Positions 23,078 to 30,911 of a DNA stretch of 64,000 bases are shown piece after piece. Position numbers and translations under genes: made by a program. Within the stretch, counting starts at the first letter, position 1; each line of letters opens with the position of its first letter. Source of the stretch: DATFPK01 sp035264885. Lineage in GTDB: Bacteria; Actinomycetota; Thermoleophilia; Solirubrobacterales; 70-9. The notes below the pieces were generated by a model that worked only from the letters and a program-made list of their open reading frames with translations, was not told the DNA's origin and did not search any database. The stretch spans positions 1-64,000 of the forward strand of contig DATFPK010000030.1 in NCBI GenBank assembly GCA_035264885.1, written 5' to 3'.

Positions 23078-24385
23078 ATGGAGCGTCTCTTGTCTTCGCG
23101 GCCGACGTTCGACCAGCGCATCGAGAGCCGCGACGCCGCGGTCGGGGTCGTCGGCCTCGGCTATGCCGGGCTTCCGCTTGCGCTCGAGTTTGCGCAGGCG
23201 GGCTTTCGCGTCTCCGGGATCGACCTCGACGGTGACCGGGTCAGCGCGGTACGCGAGGGGAGGTCCTACCTGGTCGACGTCTCAGCCGACCGCTACGCGG
23301 CCGCGGGGGGACGCCTGACCGCGGCCGGCGACTACTCGACGGTCGCCGATCTCGACGCCCTGACGATCTGTGTGCCAACACCCCTCTCGAAGACGAGGAC
23401 ACCCGATATCTCCTACGTGGTGGCGGCGGCGGAGTCCGTCGCCGAGCACCTCCGGCCGGACCAGCTGGTCGTCCTTCAGTCGACCACCTACCCGGGGACG
23501 ACCGAGGAGATCGTGCTGCCGATCCTCGAGCGCTCAGGCCTTCGGGTGGGCGAGGACTTCTTTTTGGGCTATGCGCCGGAACGGGTGGATCCGGGCAACG
23601 AGCACTACGCGATCCGCAACACGCCGAAGCTCGTCGCCGGGGTGACGCCGAGATGCCTCGAGCGGACCGAGCTCCTGTACCGGCAGATCATCGACCCGGT
23701 CGTGCCGGTGTCGAGTCCGATGGTCGCTGAGACCGCGAAGCTCCACGAGAACACCTTCCGCGCCGTCAACATCGCCCTGGCCAACGAGCTGGCGCTGATG
23801 TGTGACCGCCTGGACATCTCGGTCTGGGAGGTGATCGACGCGGCGGCCACCAAGCCGTTCGGATTCCTCCCGCATTACCCGGGCCCTGGCCTGGGCGGGG
23901 ACTGCATCCCGGTCGTACCCCACTTCCTCTCCTGGCGTCTGCGCGAGTACGGGTACTCGGCCCAGCTGATCGACGCCGCCCACGAGATCAACGCGCAGAT
24001 GCCGAACTACGTAGTCGGCAAGGTCGCCGATGCGCTGAACGACGTCGGCAGGCCGATCAGGGACTCGCGGCTGCTGCTATTGGGGATGGCGTACAAGCCC
24101 GACATCCACGACATCCGGGAATCGCCCAGTCTCGAAGTGATGCGCCAGCTCCTGCTCCGGGGTGGCGACGTCAGCTACTGCGACCCCTGGGTCCCGGAGT
24201 TCGAGCTCGACGGATTCCGGCACCGCAGCGCCGACTGGTCCCCGGGGGCCGTCCGCGATGCCGACTGCCTGGTGATCCTGACAGCGCATCGTCAGTTCCT
24301 AGACGAGCCTCATTGGAAGGCGGCTCGCCTGATCGTCGACACCCGCAACGCAATCCCGCCGGGACCCTCGGTCAGGACCATTTGA
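23078..24385 (+). CDS. Nucleotide-sugar dehydrogenase, WecC/WbpA type (UDP-HexNAc to UDP-HexNAcA)
   Basis: This 435-residue NAD-dependent enzyme oxidises C6 of a UDP-HexNAc to a uronate. The Rossmann loop VGVVGLGYAGLPLA is at residues 22-35, CVPTPLSKTRTPDISYV follows, and the catalytic Cys is at residue 276 in GPGLGGDCIPVVPHFL. The C-terminal domain starts at LLLGMAYKPDIHDIRESPSLEV. The DCIPVDP-like block and TAKLHENTFRAVNIALANE separate it from the UDP-glucose dehydrogenase at 8215-9540 and place it with UDP-ManNAc/GlcNAc dehydrogenases. The ATG at 23078 is the first Met of the conserved region; the open frame upstream is non-coding. Confidence 0.9.
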   Translation: MERLLSSRPTFDQRIESRDAAVGVVGLGYAGLPLALEFAQAGFRVSGIDLDGDRVSAVREGRSYLVDVSADRYAAAGGRLTAAGDYSTVADLDALTICVPTPLSKTRTPDISYVVAAAESVAEHLRPDQLVVLQSTTYPGTTEEIVLPILERSGLRVGEDFFLGYAPERVDPGNEHYAIRNTPKLVAGVTPRCLERTELLYRQIIDPVVPVSSPMVAETAKLHENTFRAVNIALANELALMCDRLDISVWEVIDAAATKPFGFLPHYPGPGLGGDCIPVVPHFLSWRLREYGYSAQLIDAAHEINAQMPNYVVGKVADALNDVGRPIRDSRLLLLGMAYKPDIHDIRESPSLEVMRQLLLRGGDVSYCDPWVPEFELDGFRHRSADWSPGAVRDADCLVILTAHRQFLDEPHWKAARLIVDTRNAIPPGPSVRTI

Positions 24386-24413
24386 TCGCCGGCGCGGCTG
24401 TGGAGTCAAACAT

Positions 24414-25265
24414 CTGACCTCGCATCTCCTGCTTGGTGCGGGCTATATCGGCGCCGCGCTCGCCGAGCGGGCACTCGCGGCCGGCGACGACGTGACCCTG
24501 GCCGACAACTGGTTCGCGACCAACCGGGAGCAGCTCGAGCGGCTCGAGCGCAGGGGCGCCCGGATCGAGACGGCGGACATTCGCGACCGCGGCTCGGTCG
24601 AGCCCCTGCTCCAGGCGGCGCCGGACCGGGTCTACCTTCTCGCCGCGCAGGCGAGCCGGCCCTTGTCATTCTCCGATCCCGCCTACACGGAGGAGACCAA
24701 CCTCATAGGACCGCGCGTGGTGGCCGAATCCATCGCGGCTGCCGGGGGCGCGGAACTCGTCTTCGCAAGTTCACTGCATGTGTATGGCCCGGAGCCCCGC
24801 GGGGCGGTGAGACCAAGCCATCCCTACGGCCCGCAGGGCGACCTCGCCCACCTCTCGAAGGTCTACGCCGAGTTGCTGCTCCGGCTCTACGCCGACCGTT
24901 CGGGCTTCGGCCTCGCTCTCATGCGACTGGGGATCGTCTACGGCCCCAGCCCCGTCGAACACGAGCGGCCCGAATCGCAGACTGTCGTCGACAAATTTCG
25001 CCGCCGCGCCAGCGCCGGACAGCCACTTCAACTGGACGACGGCGGACGCGCCACGATCGGCGTCGTCCACGTCGAGGACACGACTCGAATCCTGCTCGAG
25101 GCCTCCGGCGACGGGGGCGTGTCGGCCGACAACGTGGTCGCCGAGTCGGTCACCGTGGCCCAGGTCGCCGCTCTCGCCGAGGGGCGCGAGCCAGCCGGGG
25201 AGCCGGCCTGCACGTTCTCGAGTCCGTTCGATTACGCCCACCGGCTCTCCGGGTACTTCGAGTGA
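24414..25265 (+). CDS. NAD-dependent epimerase/dehydratase-like protein; probable CTG start
   Basis: This extended-SDR protein of 283 residues has the NAD loop LLLGAGYIGAALAE (residues 5-18), the acidic DIRD and the FASSLHVYG block. The catalytic Tyr-x-x-x-Lys motif is altered: at the expected place it reads Ala145-His-Leu-Ser-Lys149, so the Tyr is missing. No ATG, GTG or TTG is in frame between the upstream stop codons and a GTG at 24492, which would delete the whole NAD motif. A CTG at 24414, eight bases after TGGAG, gives a family-like start (M)TSHLLLGAGYIG, and I use it. Its stop overlaps the GTG of the next gene (GTGA). The fold is clear; the reaction is unknown. Confidence 0.75.
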   Translation: MTSHLLLGAGYIGAALAERALAAGDDVTLADNWFATNREQLERLERRGARIETADIRDRGSVEPLLQAAPDRVYLLAAQASRPLSFSDPAYTEETNLIGPRVVAESIAAAGGAELVFASSLHVYGPEPRGAVRPSHPYGPQGDLAHLSKVYAELLLRLYADRSGFGLALMRLGIVYGPSPVEHERPESQTVVDKFRRRASAGQPLQLDDGGRATIGVVHVEDTTRILLEASGDGGVSADNVVAESVTVAQVAALAEGREPAGEPACTFSSPFDYAHRLSGYFE

Positions 25266-26143
25266 GATTCCTGGTCACCGGCGCCGGGGGCTTCCTCGGC
25301 TGGCGAGCCGCGACCCTGCTCGGCGAACGGGGACACGACGTGCTCGCTGTGGCACGGCCGGGCGGCGCGGATCGAGCGCACGCCCGCGACCTGGCTCTCA
25401 TCCGGGTCGATGCCGGCGACCCGGCCGCGCAGGATCTCGTGGCGGACCGGGACGCAGTTCTGCATTTCGCTGGGGTCCCGGACCCCGCCCACGCCCGCGC
25501 CGACCCGGCCAACGCGGTCCGCGAGAACTGCGGGACGACCGTGAACCTCCTCGAGGGCTGCCGTCGCCACGGCGCCAGCCTGATCTACCCGTCGACGGTT
25601 CGGGCCGCCGTCGACCCTCTGCCCGATCCGTACGCCCTCTCAAAGTGGCTGGGGGAGCAGGCCTGCCGGCGCTACCCCGGCTCGGCCACGGTGGTCCGGC
25701 TGACGTCGGTCTTCGGCCCCGGCCAGGTCGCCTGGGAGGGGGCGACGGGAGCGATCGCGAGTTTCGCGGCGCGGGCCATCGAGGGCGCGCCGATCGTCAT
25801 CCCCGGAGACCCGGGGCGAACCCGCGACTTCGTGTACGTGGACGACGTCGTCCGAGCGCTCGACGAGGTGGCAGCGGGAGAGCCCGGCGGAACCTTCACG
25901 TTTGCGAGCGGTGTCCAGACGCCGCTGATCGCGGCGGCCGAGCTTGTCCGCGAGGCCGCCGCGTCCTCGTCTGTGATCCAAACGCCGCCGACCGACCTGC
26001 CCGCCGGTGAGAACGACAGCTACTCGGCGGAGCCGCAGGGGCCGGCACTAAGCTCTCCGCTGCGCCCGCTCGAGGAAGGAATCGGCTCGTATGTCGAATG
26101 GCTCCGCCACCATCCCGCTGCTGAAAGCCGCGCCGGAGCCTGA
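25262..26143 (+). CDS. NAD-dependent epimerase/dehydratase (extended SDR)
   Basis: The 293 residues start with MRFLVTGAGGFLGWRAATLL (NAD loop), then HFAGVPDP, the Ser-Thr of IYPSTVRAAVDP, and a complete Tyr124-x-x-x-Lys128 (PYALSK). RTRDFVYVDDVVRAL is typical of sugar-nucleotide epimerases and reductases. It is translationally coupled to the preceding gene (GTGA overlap), and its last 53 bases overlap the start of the fusion gene downstream. Together with the catalytically altered partner upstream, it could form a two-subunit or two-step modification of a UDP-sugar; that is inference. Confidence 0.88.
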   Translation: MRFLVTGAGGFLGWRAATLLGERGHDVLAVARPGGADRAHARDLALIRVDAGDPAAQDLVADRDAVLHFAGVPDPAHARADPANAVRENCGTTVNLLEGCRRHGASLIYPSTVRAAVDPLPDPYALSKWLGEQACRRYPGSATVVRLTSVFGPGQVAWEGATGAIASFAARAIEGAPIVIPGDPGRTRDFVYVDDVVRALDEVAAGEPGGTFTFASGVQTPLIAAAELVREAAASSSVIQTPPTDLPAGENDSYSAEPQGPALSSPLRPLEEGIGSYVEWLRHHPAAESRAGA

Positions 26144-28097
26144 TCAGGTCGAGGATCGGCTGGCCGGCGGCCCCTACGGCGGCCTCGAGCTGTGCCTGGG
26201 GGGTGGCCACATCGCCGACGACGAGCGGTTGGGACAGGCGATCGCGGTCTGCCGCGATCGACTCGCCGGCACGGACCTCGCGGTGACGGCCGAGGCTCCC
26301 GTGAGCTGGCCGAGCGGCGCTTTCGTCAGGATCGACCGCCTCGACGAGGAAGCGCGGTCGGGCATCGAGCGAAGCGCGGAGTTCGCCCGCGGGATCGGCT
26401 CGCCGGTCCTCACCATCCACCCGTTCGTGCCGCTCGGCGCCGGCGAATTCCGGACCGCCGGGCCGCTCGATCGGGCTGCGGGCGAAGCCTTCCTGTCCTT
26501 CTATGCGGAGGCCTGCCTCGAACGCGGCGTCAAGCCGCTGATCGAGAACGTCCCGCCGATCTTGAGGATGCGAACCGGGGGCGTGTTTCTCTCCCAGACC
26601 GGCGGACACTGGCGGGATCTGCTCGAGTGGCGCGAAAGGGTGCCCCGCCTGGGCTTCACGATCGACACCTCCCACGCGGCTCTCTTCCACAACTTCGCGG
26701 CGGCCTATCCCGGCCTCTTCGGAGTGGCTCCAGGAGAGCCGCTGGAGCTCGAGCGCTATGTCGAGGAGCTGGGCCCGGCCGCGGAGGTCGCCCATGTATC
26801 CGACGCGCATGGCCTGCTCGGCGAGGGCCTGCCATACGGCGCCGGTGAGCTCGACCTCGACCCCGTCGTCCACCGCCTCGGACAACTCGTCCCCTACATC
26901 GTCGCCGAGATCAACGAACCCGATCCCGCCCGCTCGCCGGAGATGAAACGGGCTCACGACGAGATCAGCCGGGCGCTCTCGGCGCCGACGCCGCCGCGGC
27001 GGCGTCGGCCGACGCCACATCCCATCGGAGAGCCGTTTGACTGGCAGAGCGTCGTCGACCTCCGCGATCCGGTGCCGTCCGTGCTCGAGCTTCAGGAAGC
27101 TTTCGGTGGCCGCCGCGTTCTGCTCACCGGTGGCGGCGGCTCGATCGCCCGCGCGCTGGCGAGCTTCCTGCTGGGCTTCCGCCCGGATAGCGTCGTGCTC
27201 CTCGACTCCCACGAACCGTCGCTCGCGGCCGACCGCCGCAGCCGCGGCGACGACGGGGTCACCCGGCAGGTACTGGGCGACCTGCGCGACTCGGAGCGCC
27301 TGCGGGCTCGGATCGCCGAGGAGCGGCCGGACGTCATCTTCCACCTGGCCGCCTACAAACACGTCGACTGGGCCGAGTCCTTCCCCGACGAGTTCGTCGA
27401 CACGAACCTCCAGGGAAGCTGGAACGTTCTGCGAGCTGCCGAGGCGGCCGGCGTCGACAGCGTAGTCGTCGCCTCGACAGACAAGGCGGCGCTCGCCGCG
27501 AGCTTCTATGGGCGCACGAAGCGATTCATGGAGCAACTGACGGCGTTCGCGTCTGAGGCAGGCGGCAACCGGATCGCACTTCGGTTCGTGAACGTGCTCG
27601 GCAGCGCCGGCAGCGCCTCCGAGCTCTTCCTGCGCCAGACGCGTGGCGGCATCCCGCTGACCGTCACCGACACGGGGATGCTGCGGTACTGGATCACGAT
27701 GGGGCACGCGGCCTGCATGGCGGCGCATGCAGCTCTGCTCGCCGCCGACGGGGCCCTGCTCGCCACCCCCGCCGGCCCGCCGGCACTCTCCGTCGGCGAT
27801 CTCGCCTCGCGGATCTGGGTCGCTGCGGGGCGCGCGGGCGAACCCGAGATCGAGTCGCTCGGGATCAGGCCGGGCGAGACGATGAGCGAGGTGCTGACCG
27901 CTCCCGGCGAGGAACTGGGAGAGGAAGTCCACCAGGGGATCGTCCCGATCCGGGGCGAAATCCCCACGTCGGCGGCCGCCTGGATCGCCGAGCACCTGCC
28001 CGAGGAGGGCGCACGGGCCGGCGGCCGCAGCAGCGTCTGGATGGAGGCGATGCGGCGGCCGGGCCTGCTCGAGCGCGAGGGCGCCCCGCCCGGCTAG
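26091..28097 (+). CDS. Fusion: TIM-barrel sugar isomerase/epimerase + CapD-type NAD-dependent 4,6-dehydratase
   Basis: One 668-residue frame joins two enzymes. Residues ~1-300 form an AP-endonuclease-2/xylose-isomerase-like barrel with a full set of likely metal ligands: Glu152 (LIENV), Asp192 and His195 (IDTSHA), His235 to His240 (HVSDAH, then GEGLPYGAGELD) and Glu273 (AEINE). A Pro/Arg-rich linker (about 298-312) follows. From ~335 there is a CapD/FlaA1/PseB-like domain: RRVLLTGGGGSIARAL, FHLAAYKHVDWAE, STDKA (Asp464-Lys465), Tyr473-Gly-Arg-Thr-Lys477, RFVNVLGSAGS and PLTVTDTGMLRYWIT. Both active sites look intact. GGAAGGA lies ten bases before the ATG. This is the last gene of the cassette and faces glyA. 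Confidence 0.88.
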   Translation: MSNGSATIPLLKAAPEPDQVEDRLAGGPYGGLELCLGGGHIADDERLGQAIAVCRDRLAGTDLAVTAEAPVSWPSGAFVRIDRLDEEARSGIERSAEFARGIGSPVLTIHPFVPLGAGEFRTAGPLDRAAGEAFLSFYAEACLERGVKPLIENVPPILRMRTGGVFLSQTGGHWRDLLEWRERVPRLGFTIDTSHAALFHNFAAAYPGLFGVAPGEPLELERYVEELGPAAEVAHVSDAHGLLGEGLPYGAGELDLDPVVHRLGQLVPYIVAEINEPDPARSPEMKRAHDEISRALSAPTPPRRRRPTPHPIGEPFDWQSVVDLRDPVPSVLELQEAFGGRRVLLTGGGGSIARALASFLLGFRPDSVVLLDSHEPSLAADRRSRGDDGVTRQVLGDLRDSERLRARIAEERPDVIFHLAAYKHVDWAESFPDEFVDTNLQGSWNVLRAAEAAGVDSVVVASTDKAALAASFYGRTKRFMEQLTAFASEAGGNRIALRFVNVLGSAGSASELFLRQTRGGIPLTVTDTGMLRYWITMGHAACMAAHAALLAADGALLATPAGPPALSVGDLASRIWVAAGRAGEPEIESLGIRPGETMSEVLTAPGEELGEEVHQGIVPIRGEIPTSAAAWIAEHLPEEGARAGGRSSVWMEAMRRPGLLEREGAPPG

Positions 28098-28122
28098 TCG
28101 ATCGCAGCCGGCGCCACGCTGG

Positions 28123-29403
28123 TTAGACCGCTGCCGCGGAAAGCTCCGGATAGAGCGGGTAGCGCTCCATCAGCGCCCTCGTGCGGTCGCCGAGCCCGTC
28201 CCGCTCGGAATCGAAACGATCCGAGAGGGCGATCGAGATCACGTCGGCGATCTCCCCCATGTCGTCCTCGCCGAGGCCGCGGGTTGTCAGCGCCGGCGTC
28301 CCGATCCGCAGGCCGGACGGGTTCATCGGCGGGCGCTCGTCGAACGGGATCGCGTTGCGGTTGACCGTGATTCCGACCTGCTCGAGGCGCGTCTCGGCGG
28401 TCTTGCCGTCGAGCCCGGTCGCAGTCAGGTCGACCAGGACGAGGTGGACGTCGGTACCGCCGGTGAGCACATCGACCCCACCCGCCTGTAGCGCCTCGGC
28501 GAAGGCCCGGGCGTTGGCGACGGTCCGGCGCTGGCGGTCGCGGAAGGGCTCGCTCTGCGCGATGCCCAGCGCCACCGCCTTGGCGGCGATGATGTGCATC
28601 AGCGGGCCGCCCTGGGTGCCCGGGAAGACAGCGCGATTGATGTCGGCCGCCAGATCCTCGCGGCAGAGGATCATGCCGCTGCGCGGGCCGGCCAAAGTCT
28701 TGTGGATCGTCGTCGTGACGACATCGGCGTGTTCGACGGGATTGGGGTGCTCGCCCGCCGCGACCAGGCCGGCGAAGTGCGCCATGTCGACCATCAGCTT
28801 CGCCCCGACCGCGTCGGCGACCTGTCGGAACGCGGCGAAGTCGAGATGACGGGGATAGGCAGACCAGCCGGCGATGATCAGCTTCGGCCGCTGCTCGTGG
28901 GCGAGGCGTTCGACCTCCTCCATGTCGACGCGGTAGTCGTCGCGGCTGACGTGGTAGGCGACGACCTCGTAGAGCTTGCCCGAGAGGTTGAGCTTCATCC
29001 CGTGGGTCAGGTGACCGCCGTGGTCGAGGGCCAGGCCCATGATCTTGTCGCCGGGCTCGAGCAGCGCCATGTAGACGGCGTTGTTCGCCTGGGCGCCGGC
29101 GTGCGGCTGGACGTTCGCGTGCTCCGCGCCGAACAGCTCCTTCGCGCGGTCGATCGCGAGCTGCTCGGCGACGTCGACCTCCTCGCAGCCGCCGTAGTAA
29201 CGCTTGCCCGGATAGCCCTCCGCGTACTTGTTGGTCAGGACCGACCCCGACGCCTCGAGCACGGCCTGGGGGACGAAGTTCTCCGAGGCGATCATCTCCA
29301 GCGTCCCCTGCTGGCGGTGCAGCTCGCGCTCGAGAACCTCGGCGATCTGGGGATCGACCTCGGCGAGCGGCGCCGACTGGAAGTCGTCGGGCAGGTCGGT
29401 CAC
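28123..29403 (-). CDS. glyA: Serine hydroxymethyltransferase
   Basis: This PLP enzyme interconverts serine and glycine and loads tetrahydrofolate with a one-carbon unit. The 426 residues have the N-terminal substrate region (LEMIASENFVPQAVLEA, TNKYAEGYPGKRYYGGCEEVD), the PLP-Lys block VVTTTIHKTLAGPRSGMILC and the C-terminal GLRIGTPALTTRG. Its ATG overlaps the TGA of rpiB (ATGA), so the pair rpiB-glyA is cotranscribed. No glycine riboswitch is visible upstream. Confidence 0.97.
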   Translation of the reverse strand: MTDLPDDFQSAPLAEVDPQIAEVLERELHRQQGTLEMIASENFVPQAVLEASGSVLTNKYAEGYPGKRYYGGCEEVDVAEQLAIDRAKELFGAEHANVQPHAGAQANNAVYMALLEPGDKIMGLALDHGGHLTHGMKLNLSGKLYEVVAYHVSRDDYRVDMEEVERLAHEQRPKLIIAGWSAYPRHLDFAAFRQVADAVGAKLMVDMAHFAGLVAAGEHPNPVEHADVVTTTIHKTLAGPRSGMILCREDLAADINRAVFPGTQGGPLMHIIAAKAVALGIAQSEPFRDRQRRTVANARAFAEALQAGGVDVLTGGTDVHLVLVDLTATGLDGKTAETRLEQVGITVNRNAIPFDERPPMNPSGLRIGTPALTTRGLGEDDMGEIADVISIALSDRFDSERDGLGDRTRALMERYPLYPELSAAAV

Positions 29404-29849
29404 GGCGTCTCCCCCCTCTCGACCTGGGCGATCTGGCCGACCCGGCGCTCGTGGCGGCCGCCCTCGAAGTCGGTTGCGAGGAAGCGCTCGACGATCGGGC
29501 CGGCGGCGCCGGGCTCGAGCCGGCGGCCGGCCAGGGTCAGGACGTTGGCGTCGTTGTGGCGGCGGCTCATCTCCGCCTCCTCGGGGTCGTGGGCGTTGAC
29601 GGCGCGGACGCCGTCGACCTTGTTGGCGACGATCGACACGCCGACGCCGGACCCGCAGACGAGGACGGCTCGCTCGGCCTCGCCCCCGGCGACCATCCGC
29701 GCGGCCGCCACCGCGTAGCGGGCGTAGTCGGTTGACTCGTCGCTGTCCGTGCCGACGTCCACGATCTCGTGCCCCGCCGACTCGAGCAGCGGCGCGACGC
29801 GCTGCTTCAACTCGAAGCCGGCGTGGTCAGATCCGATCGCGATCCGCAT
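29400..29849 (-). CDS. rpiB: Ribose-5-phosphate isomerase B
   Basis: The enzyme isomerises ribose-5-P and ribulose-5-P in the pentose phosphate pathway. The 149 residues start with MRIAIGSDHAGFELKQRV, have the active-site Cys in LVCGSGVGVSIVANKVDGVRAV, and contain the phosphate-binding HNDANVLTLAGR. This start fits the family and leaves a short divergent gap to the SnoaL-like gene at 29890. Confidence 0.94.
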   Translation of the reverse strand: MRIAIGSDHAGFELKQRVAPLLESAGHEIVDVGTDSDESTDYARYAVAAARMVAGGEAERAVLVCGSGVGVSIVANKVDGVRAVNAHDPEEAEMSRRHNDANVLTLAGRRLEPGAAGPIVERFLATDFEGGRHERRVGQIAQVERGETP

Positions 29850-29889
29850 CGCGGCGACCTTAGCAACGGCCCGGGATAGGCTCCGACCG

Positions 29890-30282
29890 GTGAGCGCGGC
29901 CAATCTGGACCTGATGCGGCGCCTGTTCGACACGCTCGCGAAGAAGGGCGTCGAGGCAACACTTCCGGTGGTCTCGGAGCAATTCGAGATGCGTACGCCG
30001 TCCGAGTTCGCGGCCGAGCCCGACACCTACCGAGGCCACGATGGAATCCGCCGCTGGTGGAACAGCTTCTACGAGGCGATGGACGAGGTCCGTCTCGAGC
30101 CGGGCGAGATGCGCTCGCTGGGCGACCAGGTCGCGATCAGGAGCCGGCTCATGGCCCGCGGTCGCACCACCGGGCTGGAGTTCACCCAAGAGGTCGTGCT
30201 GCTGGCGACGGTCGAGGAGGAGAAGTTGACCCGGCTCGAGCTGTACGGCAGCTTCGAGGAGGCGGGCGCGGCGACCGCCTAG
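29890..30282 (+). CDS. SnoaL/NTF2-like protein
   Basis: This 130-residue protein has the small alpha+beta cone of the SnoaL-like family: an N-terminal helix pair, then FEMRTPSEFAAEPDTYRGHDGIRRWWNSFYEAMDEV. The Tyr-Arg-Gly-His-Asp-Gly motif is typical for this group and recurs in the second family member at 44386-44781. Such proteins bind or isomerise small hydrophobic ligands; the ligand is unknown. The GTG at 29890 (SAANLDLMRRLFD) is the best start. Its 3' end overlaps the convergent tsaC stop by four bases. Confidence 0.75.
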   Translation: MSAANLDLMRRLFDTLAKKGVEATLPVVSEQFEMRTPSEFAAEPDTYRGHDGIRRWWNSFYEAMDEVRLEPGEMRSLGDQVAIRSRLMARGRTTGLEFTQEVVLLATVEEEKLTRLELYGSFEEAGAATA

Positions 30283-30911
30283 CCGCCGTCGAGCGCGGCC
30301 GCGACCCGGTCGCGCGGCAGCGCGCCGGTCCGCAGGACCTCCCAGCTGCCGTCCTCGTCGAGCCGGCTGATGTCGACCACCGTCGACGGCTCTCCGGTCA
30401 GCTTGCCGCCGTCGATCGCGAGGTCCACCGAGCGCACGAGCGACAGGCCGACCTCGCCGAACTCGGCCGGCGGCGGACCGCCGGAGAGGTTGGCGCTGGT
30501 CTGAAAGACGGGGCAGCGGGTGCCGGCGAGGCTTCCCTCGATCAGCCTGACGCCGAGCTTCCGCGGGTCGTCGCCGCAGGCGAGCGGATAGCGCTCCTCT
30601 GGGTTGGCTATCACCAGAGTGACCGGCCCGGGCAGGAGCGCCGCGACGGCTTCGGCGCTGCGCGGGCCGAGCGCGCCGATCAGCTCGCGCATCGCCAACG
30701 GGTCGAAGTACATGACCGCCGACGCCTTGCCAGCTGGGCGTCCCTTCAGCTTGTGGATGCGGCGGATCGCCGCCGGGCTGGCCGGGTCGGCGGCGAGACC
30801 GTAGAGCCCGTCGGCGGGGAAGATTGCGACGCCGCCGGCGAGGATGCAGGCCTCGAGCTCCTCGCGGGCCGCCTGCTCGCCCTCACGGTCGATCCGGATG
30901 ACCTGCGTCAT
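30279..30911 (-). CDS. tsaC: L-threonylcarbamoyladenylate synthase (TsaC/Sua5/YrdC)
   Basis: The enzyme makes threonylcarbamoyl-AMP for the t6A37 modification of ANN-decoding tRNAs. The 210 residues have the YrdC core: GGVAIFPADGLYGLAADP, IHKLKGRPAGKASAVM (the Lys-x-Arg nucleotide site), LLPGPVTLVI and FQTSANLSGGPPP. It lacks the extra Sua5 C-terminal domain. Its ATG overlaps the stop of prmC by four bases, placing it at the end of the rpmE-DUF1385-prfA-prmC-tsaC run. Confidence 0.92.
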   Translation of the reverse strand: MTQVIRIDREGEQAAREELEACILAGGVAIFPADGLYGLAADPASPAAIRRIHKLKGRPAGKASAVMYFDPLAMRELIGALGPRSAEAVAALLPGPVTLVIANPEERYPLACGDDPRKLGVRLIEGSLAGTRCPVFQTSANLSGGPPPAEFGEVGLSLVRSVDLAIDGGKLTGEPSTVVDISRLDEDGSWEVLRTGALPRDRVAAALDGG

